NCBI RefSeq assembly: GCF_019710745.1
Contig: NZ_JAHKJW010000003.1
Span: forward strand, 36,136-100,135
DNA length: 64,000 nt
Source: Streptomyces beigongshangae
GTDB lineage: Bacteria > Actinomycetota > Actinomycetes > Streptomycetales > Streptomycetaceae
Direction: 5' to 3'
Made by a program: the position numbers and the translations under genes. Below are positions 15,420-23,613 of this stretch, piece by piece. The number at the start of each line of letters is the position of its first letter. Position 1 is the stretch's first letter. The notes under the pieces were generated by a model that worked only from the letters and a program-made list of their open reading frames with translations, was not told the DNA's origin and made no database searches.

Positions 15420-15635
15420 GTGATTTTCCGGGGCGCCGAAGCGTTGACGGCACCGGCCGGGGAACCGATCTTGTAAGGGGGTACCGGGTCAACGATTTCC
15501 GCAATCTTGCGGGAACCAGATGTGGGGTGCGTCACGTTCGAGTTCAATGATTCCCAGTGAGTGATTCGTAGTGTGTGGACAGACGCGCGGGCACACCGCG
15601 CAGGAGTCGCCGACACGGCCTGCAGGGGGTGCCAG

Positions 15636-17018
15636 GTGAGTGCTTCGCGGCGTAGCGGGACGACGGACGAGCTCGGGCCGGACGAGCCGGAGCGGGACGG
15701 TGCCGATCTGCTCGCCGCCCTGCTCGACGGGATGGACGCGGCGCTGTGCGCGTTCGACGCCGACGGGGTGGTGACGCACTGGAACCGGGAGGCGGAGCGG
15801 ATCCTCGGCTGGACCGCGGCCGAGGCGGTCGGACGGCACGGGTTCGCCGGCTGGGCCGTGCGGACCGCGGACGCCGAGGAGGTCGAGAGCCGGCTGCTGT
15901 CCGCGATGCAGGCCCCGGGGCGGCAGGTCCACGAGTTCGCGCTGCTCACCAAGGAAGGCGGCCGGGTGCTCGTACGGACCCAGTCGGCCGCCGTGCCGGG
16001 GCCCGACGGGAAGCCGGCCGGGGTGTACTGCGCCTTCAGCGAGGTGCACACCCAGATCGACCTGGAGCGCTCGATCGCCCTGAGCGAGGCGCTGTTCGAC
16101 GACGCCTCCTGGGGTGTCGTCCTCGTCGACGCCGATCTGCGGCCCGCCGTGGTCAACGCGCACGCGGCACGGGCGCTGGGCACGGGCCGCACGACCCTGC
16201 TGGGGCGGCCGCTGGGCGAACTGCTCGCCCAGGGCGTCGAGGAACTGGAGAGCGCGCTCACCCACGTGCTGGCGGAGGGTGCGCCCCCGGCGCCCGCCGA
16301 GATGTGGGTGACCCTGCGGACGGCGGAGGGCGAACAGCGCCGCTGCTGGCGCAGCGGCTTCCTGCGGCTCTCCTCGCCGCTCGCGGAGGAACCGGTTCCG
16401 CTCGGTGTGGGCTGGCTCTTCCAGGACGTGACCGAGAGCAAGCAGACCGAGCAGGAGGCGGCGCTCCTGCGGTTCAGGACCAATCAGCTGCACCGGGCCG
16501 CGCGTGCCGCCGCCGAGTGCGAGGACCCCGCGGAGGCGGCGTCCGTCCACCTCGACTTCGCGCTGGCCGGGTTCGCCGACCACGCGCTGATCGACCGGGT
16601 GGCCGGGGGGCCGGTGCCCGACGGCGAGGGGCCGGTGCGGCTCGTGCGGGGCGCGGCCACGCCCTCCGGCGCGCCGGGCCCGAGCCTGCCCGGCGAGCGG
16701 GCCGGCCTGCCCGTCCGGTACGCGGAGGGGCACCCGGCCTTCCAGTGCATGGAGCGGATCGGGTCCGTACGGGCCAGTGCGGGGGCGGCCGATCCGGAGC
16801 GGGTCCGCGAGTGGGCCGTCGCGCGGCAGTGGCCGGCGGACTCCGTGCACGCGCTGTGCGTGGTGCTGCGCAGCCGGGGGCGGACGCTGGGCGTCGTCAC
16901 GTTCCTGCGCGGTGCCAGCCGTACGCAGTTCGAGAGGTCCGACGCCACGTACGCGGAGGACGTCGCCGTCCGGATCGCGGCGGCGCTGGACCTGGCGGCG
17001 GTGCTCGGGGAGGCGTGA
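15636..17018 (+). CDS. PAS-domain sensor protein without output domain
   Basis: 460 residues from the GTG at 15636, preceded by CAGGGGG. The first PAS domain spans about residues 20-135 (LLAALLDGMDAALCAFDADGVVTHWNREAERILGWTAAEAVG). The second spans about 140-270 (DDASWGVVLVDADLRPAVVNAHAARALGTGR, ending WLFQDVTESKQ). The C-terminal about 190 residues look like a divergent GAF domain (LRFRTNQLHRAARAAAECEDPAEAASVHLDFALAGFADHALID). No kinase, phosphatase or HTH follows, although similar PAS-GAF modules usually precede a PP2C (SpoIIE) domain. It may be a truncated or stand-alone sensor acting on partner proteins. Confidence 0.75.
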   Translation: MSASRRSGTTDELGPDEPERDGADLLAALLDGMDAALCAFDADGVVTHWNREAERILGWTAAEAVGRHGFAGWAVRTADAEEVESRLLSAMQAPGRQVHEFALLTKEGGRVLVRTQSAAVPGPDGKPAGVYCAFSEVHTQIDLERSIALSEALFDDASWGVVLVDADLRPAVVNAHAARALGTGRTTLLGRPLGELLAQGVEELESALTHVLAEGAPPAPAEMWVTLRTAEGEQRRCWRSGFLRLSSPLAEEPVPLGVGWLFQDVTESKQTEQEAALLRFRTNQLHRAARAAAECEDPAEAASVHLDFALAGFADHALIDRVAGGPVPDGEGPVRLVRGAATPSGAPGPSLPGERAGLPVRYAEGHPAFQCMERIGSVRASAGAADPERVREWAVARQWPADSVHALCVVLRSRGRTLGVVTFLRGASRTQFERSDATYAEDVAVRIAAALDLAAVLGEA

Positions 17019-17051
17019 GGTCCTCCGCCGCCGGGTCCCGCCGTGCGGGGC

Positions 17052-17810
17052 TCAGCGCTGCCAGTAGAAGATGCGGTCGCCGTACTGTTCGAAGACGCGG
17101 TCGTTCCACTCCAGGCCGCCGTCCACGTTCCCGGAACGGAGCAGCGGGGGTTCGAGGCCGCGGTCCGCGAGGGCGCCCGCCGCCGTGGCCATGACCGCCT
17201 GGAGGAGGGCCGACGTGACGACCGTGGAGGCGGAGGCGAAGGGCGCCGGGATGGTGTCGAGGGTGAGCTCCGCGTCGCCGAGCGCGATCTTCGAGTCGAG
17301 GACGACGTCGCAGTGGTCCTTCAGGTACGTCCCCGACACGTGCCGCGACCGCGTCCCGGTGGCGTACGCCACCGACGTGACCCCGACGACCTTGAGGCCG
17401 AGGGCGCGGGCGCTCATCGCCATCTCGACGGGGAGGGCGTTGCGCCCGGAGAGCGAGACGATCACCAGGAGGTCGCCGGCGCGGGCCGGGCTGGCGCCGA
17501 GGACCGCGCTCGCGAGGCCCTCGACCCGTTCCAGGGCCGAGCCGAGCGTCGCGGGCATGACATCGACACCGACCGCGCCGGGCACGGTGAGCAGGTTCAT
17601 CAGCGCGAGGCTGCCCGCGCGGTAGACGAGGTCCTGCGCGGGCAGCGACGAGTGCCCGGCGCCGAAGGCGAAGAGCCGCCCGCCGTCCGCGACCGTGTCC
17701 GCGATCATCGCACCGGCGGCCTCGACGGACTGGGCCTCCTCGTCCCGCACCCGCTGGAGCAGGCCGATCGCGGCGTCGAAGAACTGTCCGGCCAGCTTGC
17801 TGTCGCTCAT
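17052..17810 (-). CDS. SIS-domain (phosphosugar-binding) protein
   Basis: 252 residues from the ATG at 17810, with GGAAGGGG upstream. The sugar-isomerase fold is seen in LFAFGAGHSSLPAQDLVYRAGSLALMNLL near residues 48-75 and GDLLVIVSLSGRNALPVEMAMSARALGLKVVGVTSV near 113-150, where the Ser-rich loop binds the sugar phosphate. It resembles actinobacterial proteins placed near aminosugar metabolism. A DasR-like site overlaps the promoter, which supports a role with N-acetylglucosamine- or muramic-acid-type phosphosugars. The exact reaction is unknown. Confidence 0.8.
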   Translation of the reverse strand: MSDSKLAGQFFDAAIGLLQRVRDEEAQSVEAAGAMIADTVADGGRLFAFGAGHSSLPAQDLVYRAGSLALMNLLTVPGAVGVDVMPATLGSALERVEGLASAVLGASPARAGDLLVIVSLSGRNALPVEMAMSARALGLKVVGVTSVAYATGTRSRHVSGTYLKDHCDVVLDSKIALGDAELTLDTIPAPFASASTVVTSALLQAVMATAAGALADRGLEPPLLRSGNVDGGLEWNDRVFEQYGDRIFYWQR

Positions 17811-17851
17811 CCGCGAAGCCCCTTCCGCTGTCGTGTCGCGGATCACGTTGC

Positions 17852-17863
17852 GGTCTGGACCAG
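17852..17863. promoter_or_regulatory. DasR-type (dre-like) operator upstream of the SIS gene
   Basis: GGTCTGGACCAG matches the core of the Streptomyces DasR response element (TGGTCTAGACCA) at most positions. It sits 42 bases upstream of the SIS start, beside a minus-strand TTGACA at 17874-17869 and within the following spacer, an ideal place for repression. The match is by eye. Confidence 0.5.
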
Positions 17864-18091
17864 CGCGGTGTCAATACGCTCCGCAGGAGCGACACTGGGT
17901 CGTGAGGGCCCCTTTCCACCCGGCCGGGTGCCGGGCCCGGCCGTCCCCGCGGGCATGGGTCCGGGCACTCGCCAGGAGCCGGTCGCGACCGCGCGGCACG
18001 GTTGTCAGTGCTATGCGTCAGAATTGTTGCCAGGGCCAGCGCACACGCCGGTGAGCCATCAGCCTCCGGCAGAGCTAATCGAGGGGCACGT

Positions 18092-18781
18092 ATGTCCGGA
18101 CTGATCGACACCACGGAGATGTATCTCCGCACCATCCTCGAGCTGGAGGAGGAAGGTGTGGTCCCCATGCGCGCCCGGATCGCCGAGCGTCTCGACCAGA
18201 GCGGACCGACCGTCAGCCAGACCGTGGCGCGCATGGAGCGCGACGGTCTCGTGGCGGTGGCGAGCGACCGCCACCTCGAACTCACCGAGGAGGGCCGCCG
18301 GCTGGCCACGCGCGTGATGCGCAAGCACCGCCTCGCCGAGTGCCTGCTCGTCGACGTGATCGGTCTGGAGTGGGAGCAGGTCCACGCGGAGGCGTGCCGC
18401 TGGGAGCACGTGATGAGCGAGGCGGTCGAGCGCCGGGTGCTGGAGCTGCTGCGCCACCCGACCGAGTCGCCGTACGGGAACCCGATCCCGGGCCTGGAGG
18501 AGCTGGGCGAGAACGGGGCGGACCCCTTCCTGGACGCGGGCATGGTGTCGCTGGCCGACCTGGACCCCGGTCTCGACGGCAAGACGGTCGTCGTCCGCCG
18601 CATCGGCGAGCCGATCCAGACGGACGCGCAGCTGATGTACACGCTGCGGCGGGCGGGTGTGCAGCCGGGTTCGGTCGTGAGCGTGACGGAGTCGGCGGGC
18701 GGGGTGCTGGTGGGCAGCGGCGGGGAGGCCGCCGAGCTGGAGTCGGGCGTGGCGTCCCACGTGTTCGTGGCGAAGCGGTAG
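18092..18781 (+). CDS. dmdR1: Iron-dependent repressor of the DtxR/IdeR family
   Basis: 229 residues. The N-terminal winged helix (residues 1-75: LIDTTEMYLRTILELEEEGVVPMRARIAERLDQSGPTVSQTVARMERDGLV) is followed by the metal-binding dimerisation domain (VMRKHRLAECLLVDVIGLEWEQVHAEACRWEHVMSEAVERRV), which shows the expected Cys, His and Glu ligands. A C-terminal SH3-like domain ends the protein (DGKTVVVRRIGEP onward). With Fe(II) it represses siderophore and iron-uptake genes. The ATG at 18092 has GAGGGG upstream. Position and sequence match S. coelicolor DmdR1, whose gene is reported to carry an antisense gene, adm; the minus frame is also open here. Confidence 0.9.
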   Translation: MSGLIDTTEMYLRTILELEEEGVVPMRARIAERLDQSGPTVSQTVARMERDGLVAVASDRHLELTEEGRRLATRVMRKHRLAECLLVDVIGLEWEQVHAEACRWEHVMSEAVERRVLELLRHPTESPYGNPIPGLEELGENGADPFLDAGMVSLADLDPGLDGKTVVVRRIGEPIQTDAQLMYTLRRAGVQPGSVVSVTESAGGVLVGSGGEAAELESGVASHVFVAKR

Positions 18782-19846
18782 GACCCCGTCGGGGAGCGGC
18801 GGTAGCGCCGGTACCGGCGACGGGGCCGGACCTCCCGGCGAGGCGGCCGGTCGCCCGAACGGGCCCGGTGGAGTGGACCCGGGTGAGCCCGGGCGGGGCC
18901 GAGCCGGTCCGGGCTGGTGCGAGTGGACTGGTCCGAGTGGGCTCGGCCGGGTCGGGGGCTCCCGGTGGGGGCGGGGACTTCCGGTGGGGCCGGGCGTACT
19001 CCGGCGGGTCGGGGGCGCGTCGCGTGACCTCCGTACTCCCGGCGGGCTCGGGGGTCCGGTGGGGTGCGCTGCGTGGTGTGCGCTGTGCGCACAGGTTCGT
19101 ACCGGCCGCGGGGCCGGTTTTCGCCGGGGCGGCTGATCGGTGGCTCGGTCCCGCGGTTTTTCGTCCATCCGATCAGGCACGGTCGCGCGCGGCGGCGCAC
19201 CGGAGCGCGTGCCTCCGCGACCACCCCTGACCAGGCCCCCTCGGGACCGTCGCTTCCGGCTCCGAACCCCTCCGGCAACTCCCGTCCCACACGCCCCAGT
19301 TGCCCCACCTCCGCGGCGCCGCAGAAACAAAGATTCAGTGTGCGGAATCGCAGCGGGCGGGCCGTTCGCGTGCAAGGCTGTCGCGAGAGGCATATGACCT
19401 GAGGGCTCTTGACCGTGACGGCAGCGGCGCCGGCGCGCGGTCGGGGAGGGGGCGCAAGGATGTGCCGCGAACATGAGGATGACCCCGGCGCTGTGCGGCG
19501 CCGGGGCCTGTCCTCCCCCGTGCTGACCCGGAGCCCCGAGCTCCCAGGGTCATTCCCTCCGGACCGGTTTCCCCGAGCGGCCCGCCCCCCGCTGGAGATC
19601 TCCCCTCGTCAGCGGCGGCCAATCCTGGGACGACGTCACTCGAAAGAGGGGTGTTGCCGCCGGAGAGCGGGTTTTCGAATACGCATTCGATAGCGTGTGG
19701 GTGGCAGAGCGACCACGGACCACGCGGGAACGACCAGCGCGGGAACGACCAGCAGAGGCAGCGGAGCGGTACGACCAACGGTACGAGTGGACCGGCGGGC
19801 TCGTGCGGGACGAACCGGCCGGGCGGATCAATGGGGGTGCCAGCGT
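18782..19846. other. 1.07-kb intergenic region with degenerate GC repeats
   Basis: No convincing gene is seen. At about 18880-19080 the sequence is a mosaic of related units (CCCGGTGGGG, TTCCGGTGGGG, ACTCCGGCGGG, ACTCCCGGCGGG, GTCCGGTGGGG). The part from about 19240 to 19700 is less biased and holds a LexA-like palindrome. The minus-strand frames crossing this gap continue antisense through dmdR1. Confidence 0.5.
19675..19690. promoter_or_regulatory. LexA/SOS-box-like palindrome
   Basis: TCGAATACGCATTCGA is a perfect inverted repeat that differs from the actinobacterial SOS box (TCGAAC, four bases, GTTCGA) only at the paired inner positions. It is 157 bases upstream of the hydrolase start, with TAGCGT just downstream as a possible -10. 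Confidence 0.35.
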
Positions 19847-20725
19847 ATGGTGCGGCGCATCGACGTGACCGGTGCGGACGGGGTGCGCCTCGCCGCCTGG
19901 GAGTTCGCCGACCCTCCCAAGGCTGCCGGGCCGCGCGCCGGCGGGACGGAGCGGGCGCCCGGTGTGCTCCTCCTGCACGGGCTCATGGGGCGCGCCTCGC
20001 ACTGGGCGTCCACCGCCCGCTGGCTCGGCGAGCGGCACCGGGCCGTGGCGATCGACCAGCGGGGCCACGGTCAGAGCGAGAAGCCGCCGGAGACGGAGTA
20101 CACCCGCGGGGCGTACGTCGAGGACGCGGAGGCCGCGCTCGAAGAGCTGGGGCTCGCCCCGGCCGTCCTCATCGGCCACGCGATGGGCGCCCTGACGGCC
20201 TGGCAGCTCGCGGCCAGGCGTCCCGACCTCGTGTGCGGGCTGGTCATCTGCGACATGCGGGCCTCGGCGCTCGGGGCCGCCTCGCAGCGCGAGTGGGAGA
20301 ACTGGTTCAAGTCCTGGCCGGTTCCGTTCGCCACGCTCGCGGACGTGCGGAAGTGGTTCGGCGAGGACGACCCCTGGGTGGAGCGCCCGAATCCTTCGCG
20401 CGGGGAGTTCTACGCGGAGGTCATGGCGGAGTACGAGGACGGGTGGCGGCCCGTCTTCGAGCCCGAGCAGATGCTCAAGTCGCGGGAGACGTGGGTGTAC
20501 GACGCGCACTGGGAGGAGCTGGCGCAGGTGCGGTGCCCGACCCTGGTCGTGCGGGGGCTGGACGGGGAGCTGGGGCGGGCGGAGTCGCAGGAGATGGTGC
20601 GGGTGCTGCCCGACGGGCAGTATGCGGAGGTGGCCGAGGCGGGGCACCTCGTGCACTACGACCGGCCGGCGGCTTGGCGGGCCGCGGTGGAGCCGTTCCT
20701 GGAGCGGGTGCTGCCCCAGCGGTAG
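19847..20725 (+). CDS. Alpha/beta hydrolase-fold protein lacking the nucleophile serine
   Basis: 292 residues. The fold is clear: the oxyanion region LLLHGLMGRASHWAS near residue 43, RAVAIDQRGHGQSEKP near 66, a nucleophile elbow near 110, and the C-terminal His in AEAGHLVHYDRP near 270. At the elbow the sequence is GHAMGA, with Ala112 where GxSxG enzymes have Ser (codon GCG at 20180-20182). The protein is therefore either inactive as a hydrolase or uses other chemistry. The ATG at 19847 follows GGGGGTGCCAGCGT. It sits downstream of dmdR1, as in S. coelicolor. Confidence 0.8.
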   Translation: MVRRIDVTGADGVRLAAWEFADPPKAAGPRAGGTERAPGVLLLHGLMGRASHWASTARWLGERHRAVAIDQRGHGQSEKPPETEYTRGAYVEDAEAALEELGLAPAVLIGHAMGALTAWQLAARRPDLVCGLVICDMRASALGAASQREWENWFKSWPVPFATLADVRKWFGEDDPWVERPNPSRGEFYAEVMAEYEDGWRPVFEPEQMLKSRETWVYDAHWEELAQVRCPTLVVRGLDGELGRAESQEMVRVLPDGQYAEVAEAGHLVHYDRPAAWRAAVEPFLERVLPQR

Positions 20726-20764
20726 CGGGGTGCCCCGGACACACCACGCTGCGCGCGCGGCCGG

Positions 20765-20938
20765 TCAGATCATGAAGAGGGCCAGGAGCACGATGAGGAC
20801 CACGACCGCACCCAGGATCATCCACGTCGGTTTGCGGCTCTGGCCGGAATCCTCGGGACCTCCGCCTCGGGGACGGTCCTCGGGCAGCTTCGGGTGATCC
20901 GGACGATCGCTTCTGTAGAACTCGTCGTCGTCGGCCAT
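20765..20938 (-). CDS. Small single-pass membrane protein
   Basis: 57 residues from the ATG at 20938, with AAGGAGG at ideal distance. The N-terminal half is polar and charged (MADDDEFYRSDRPDHPKLPED). The C-terminal end is one hydrophobic helix (TWMILGAVVVLIVLLALFMI). It is a conserved type of small Streptomyces membrane protein of unknown function, convergent with the hydrolase gene. Confidence 0.75.
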   Translation of the reverse strand: MADDDEFYRSDRPDHPKLPEDRPRGGGPEDSGQSRKPTWMILGAVVVLIVLLALFMI

Positions 20939-21149
20939 CGGGCGCCTCCTTCGGCTCGCCCTCCCCGGGTTCCCCGCTTTGAACACCATTACCATCCCCC
21001 CGTCCGTCGGAGATCGTCCGTCGTCCCCACCGAGAAGAAGGCAGGCGGACGATCTCGTTCCCGCGGCTCCGGGAGGGGTGCCCCGGCCGGTGGTTTCTTC
21101 CCAGGTCGGCCAGGGGGTGGCGGCAGGGGCGGCGAGGCCGGGGGGTGGG

Positions 21150-22775
21150 TCAGGGGCGCAGGTAGGTGGTCAGGCGGGTCAGGAGGCGGGCCGCGTTCTC
21201 CAGGTCCTGGGCCGTGGTGGAGAAGTCCGCGGCGAGCAGCTGCTCCTCGGGCGCGGCGTTCTCCTCTCCCGGCGCGGACACGGGCCCGGGAGCGGGAACG
21301 TCCGTTCCGCGGTAGCCCACGGGCTCCCCTCCGACGTGCTGCCGGTAGCCGATGAAGTCGCAGACACCGGGCCGCGCGGGCGTGTCACCGGCCTCGGCGC
21401 CGAAGAACTGCACGCGGGACAGCTGCGTCTCGTGCCCCCCTGAGTTGGCGGTGATGCGCAGCCGGTAGTGCCGGTAGCCCACGGAGTTGGCGAACGAGAA
21501 CTCCCGGGTGTCGAAGCGCCTGGCGAACTCCTCGTTCTCCCGCGCGTCCAGCCGTGCCCAGCCCCTGCCGTCGTGGGAGCCCTCCAGGACCCAGTCCGCC
21601 GGGTCGCGCTCGGAGCAGTCGTTGGCGGAGGTCAGGCGGTAGGCGGTGACGGCGACCGGGCCCTCGAAGGTGAACTCCAGGTCGGCGGTGTCCTCGTGGG
21701 CCAGCCACTTGTTGCTCGCCTTGCGCAGGAGGTTGGCCGCGACCTCGCCCCACTCCTCGAACTCCTCGCTGGCCACCACCTCGGACACCTTGCCGGTGAC
21801 GTCCCGCCGCTCGCCGGTCGCCGACGGGACGGCCGTCCCCGTGACCGCGGTCCGCAGGGTGAGCGAGGTCGCGTCGCCCCCGCGGTCGCTCCACGTCACC
21901 CGCTCCACCGGCGCGCCGCCGTCGTCGAGCAGCAGGCACAGCCGGCCGACGGGCCGCCACACGCCGTCGCGCTCCTCCTCGGTGGCGAAGTACCGCCCGG
22001 GGACGCCGGCCGTGCCGTCCGCGGCGGCCCGGCGCTCGGTGAGCGTGCCGCGCAGCTCGCCGATGGCGCCGTCACCGGTCCGGAAATGGCCGTGGAAGCC
22101 GGACAGGTCGCTGCGGAACGCGACGGCCGACTCCGCCCCGTCGGTCGTACGCCACGACAGCCGGGTGACGGACCCGGCGGACCCGATGGACCCGATGGAC
22201 CCGGCGGATCCGGACGGCCCGCCCTCTCCTCCGTCGAGGTGGAACAGCAGGCGCGGTCCCGGCTGCCAGACGGGCGCGTCGAGAGTGCGCCGCTCGGTGG
22301 CGAAGACCCGGACGGACCGCGCGTCCGTCCTCGCCGCGAGGGCACGCTCCGCGCGACCGGCCGACCGGGCGGGGTCCACCGTGATCGCACGGATCCGGAG
22401 CAGGCTGTCACCCTCGTCGCCCGCGCACGCGTTGCGTATCCGGAGGACGTTCACGCCCTGCCGGACGGCCTTGTCGGGCAGGCTCAGCACGCATTCCCGC
22501 TCGCCGCCCGGGTCCCCGTCGTCGGGCAGCGAGAACCCCTCCGTCACCGTCTCGTCGTTCAGCACGACGTCCAGGGGGACGGCCGCGCCGAGCACCGTGA
22601 GGCGCAGCACGGTCTCCGCGCCGTCCTGCACGCTGTCCCCCGAGAAGTCGACCGTGAGGTGGCCGCCGGCCGCCACCGCGACGTACGAGGAGGCGATCAC
22701 ACAGCGGTGGTGGCGGACGACGGCGTTCAGCAACTCGGCGGGACGGGTGGCGAAATCGGCGAGTACGGGGTCCAT
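21150..22775 (-). CDS. Protein with a discoidin (F5/8 type C)-like domain
   Basis: 541 residues, no signal peptide. The N-terminal part contains beta-rich segments (HLTVDFSGDSVQDGAETVLRLTVLG, GVNVLRIRNACAGDEGDSLLRIRAI). A middle stretch carries the repeat GSAGSIGSIGSAGS near residues 193-206, encoded by 9-base units. Residues about 340-470 resemble a discoidin domain (SNKWLAHEDTADLEFTFEGPVAVTAYRLTSANDC, VLEGSHDGRGWARLD, YRHYRLRITANSG). Such domains bind carbohydrates or lipids. No catalytic domain is recognisable. The start has AGGAG upstream. Confidence 0.6.
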   Translation of the reverse strand: MDPVLADFATRPAELLNAVVRHHRCVIASSYVAVAAGGHLTVDFSGDSVQDGAETVLRLTVLGAAVPLDVVLNDETVTEGFSLPDDGDPGGERECVLSLPDKAVRQGVNVLRIRNACAGDEGDSLLRIRAITVDPARSAGRAERALAARTDARSVRVFATERRTLDAPVWQPGPRLLFHLDGGEGGPSGSAGSIGSIGSAGSVTRLSWRTTDGAESAVAFRSDLSGFHGHFRTGDGAIGELRGTLTERRAAADGTAGVPGRYFATEEERDGVWRPVGRLCLLLDDGGAPVERVTWSDRGGDATSLTLRTAVTGTAVPSATGERRDVTGKVSEVVASEEFEEWGEVAANLLRKASNKWLAHEDTADLEFTFEGPVAVTAYRLTSANDCSERDPADWVLEGSHDGRGWARLDARENEEFARRFDTREFSFANSVGYRHYRLRITANSGGHETQLSRVQFFGAEAGDTPARPGVCDFIGYRQHVGGEPVGYRGTDVPAPGPVSAPGEENAAPEEQLLAADFSTTAQDLENAARLLTRLTTYLRP

Positions 22776-22895
22776 CTGCGCTTCTCCTCATGGATGTCGG
22801 GCATGCCGACCGTGGCCGGAACGCCCAACTGCCGTGCGGCCGGGCGTCGTCCGAGACGCTAGCGGTCCCGACTGACAACGCCGGGAACGGTGGTG

Positions 22896-23525
22896 TCAGG
22901 AGGCGGCCCGGTCCGGCCGGCCCAGGGTCTCGTCCAGGAGGGTGACCCACTGGGTGACCACCCGGGTCCGGCGGGCCGTGTCGTCCGTGAGGAGGGTGGC
23001 CAGGCCCAGGCCGCGGGACATGTCCAGGAAGCCCTGGACCGTCTCGCGCACGCCGGGGCGGGACTCGTCGGCGTTCAGCAGTTCCACCGCTATGCGGTGC
23101 GTCTCGCGGCCGACGCGGGCCTCCAGCTCGGTGACGCGGGAGCGCAGCTGGTCCTCGTTCGAGGCTGCGACCCAGAGGTGGAGGGCGGCGCGGAACAGGG
23201 GTCCCGTGTAGAGGTCGACCAGGGCGGTGACGACGGCCCGGCGGTCCGTCGCGCCCTCGGGGAAGAGGGCGCGCAGGGCGGTGGAGCGTTCCTCGGCGAC
23301 GTACTCGACGGCCGCCGTGAAGAGGTCCTCGCGGGTCGGGAAGTGGTGCTGGGCCGCGCCCCGCGACACCCCGGCGTGCTCGGCGACGACGGAGACCGTC
23401 GAGCCGGCCCAGCCGCGTTCGGCGAGGCAGGCCACGGCGGCTTCGAGGAGGCGCTGCCGGGTGGCGCGGCTGCGGTCCTGTTTGGGGACGCGCTCCGCCG
23501 GCGGCGCCCCGTTCACCGCGCCCAT
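22896..23525 (-). CDS. TetR-family transcriptional regulator
   Basis: 209 residues. The N-terminal HTH (residues 18-65: SRATRQRLLEAAVACLAERGWAGSTVSVVAEHAGVSRGAAQHHFPTREDLF) is typical, followed by a helical ligand domain. It lies last in the leftward acyl-CoA operon, 84 bases behind the enoyl-CoA hydratase gene, and is the natural candidate to control that operon, probably releasing DNA on binding an acyl- or aryl-CoA intermediate. The gap upstream of it is filled with GTCAC repeats. Confidence 0.85.
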   Translation of the reverse strand: MGAVNGAPPAERVPKQDRSRATRQRLLEAAVACLAERGWAGSTVSVVAEHAGVSRGAAQHHFPTREDLFTAAVEYVAEERSTALRALFPEGATDRRAVVTALVDLYTGPLFRAALHLWVAASNEDQLRSRVTELEARVGRETHRIAVELLNADESRPGVRETVQGFLDMSRGLGLATLLTDDTARRTRVVTQWVTLLDETLGRPDRAAS

Positions 23526-23613
23526 GTCACCACGCCCGTCACACCCATGTCACAGCGTCCATTTCACCGCACCCGTCACACCCATGTCACCGTATCCGTC
23601 ACGCTCATGTCAC
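23526..23613. repeat. Helically phased GTCAC repeat array
   Basis: TCAC boxes, seven of them GTCAC and one TTCAC, begin at 23526, 23538, 23549, 23563, 23575, 23586, 23598 and 23609. The spacings are 12, 11, 14, 12, 11, 12 and 11 bases, about one helical turn. The array fills the whole gap between the tetR start and the enoyl-CoA hydratase stop. It could be a cooperative regulator platform or an expanded minisatellite (unit about 23 bases, alternating CCATGTCAC and CCGTCAC). Confidence 0.6.

Noticed and set aside
16897..19308. An 803-codon minus-strand frame over the SIS and dmdR1 region
   Set aside because: Covers the SIS gene in the wrong frame; its product is Arg/Pro-rich. Only the separate frame through dmdR1 is kept, as a finding, because of the reported adm gene.
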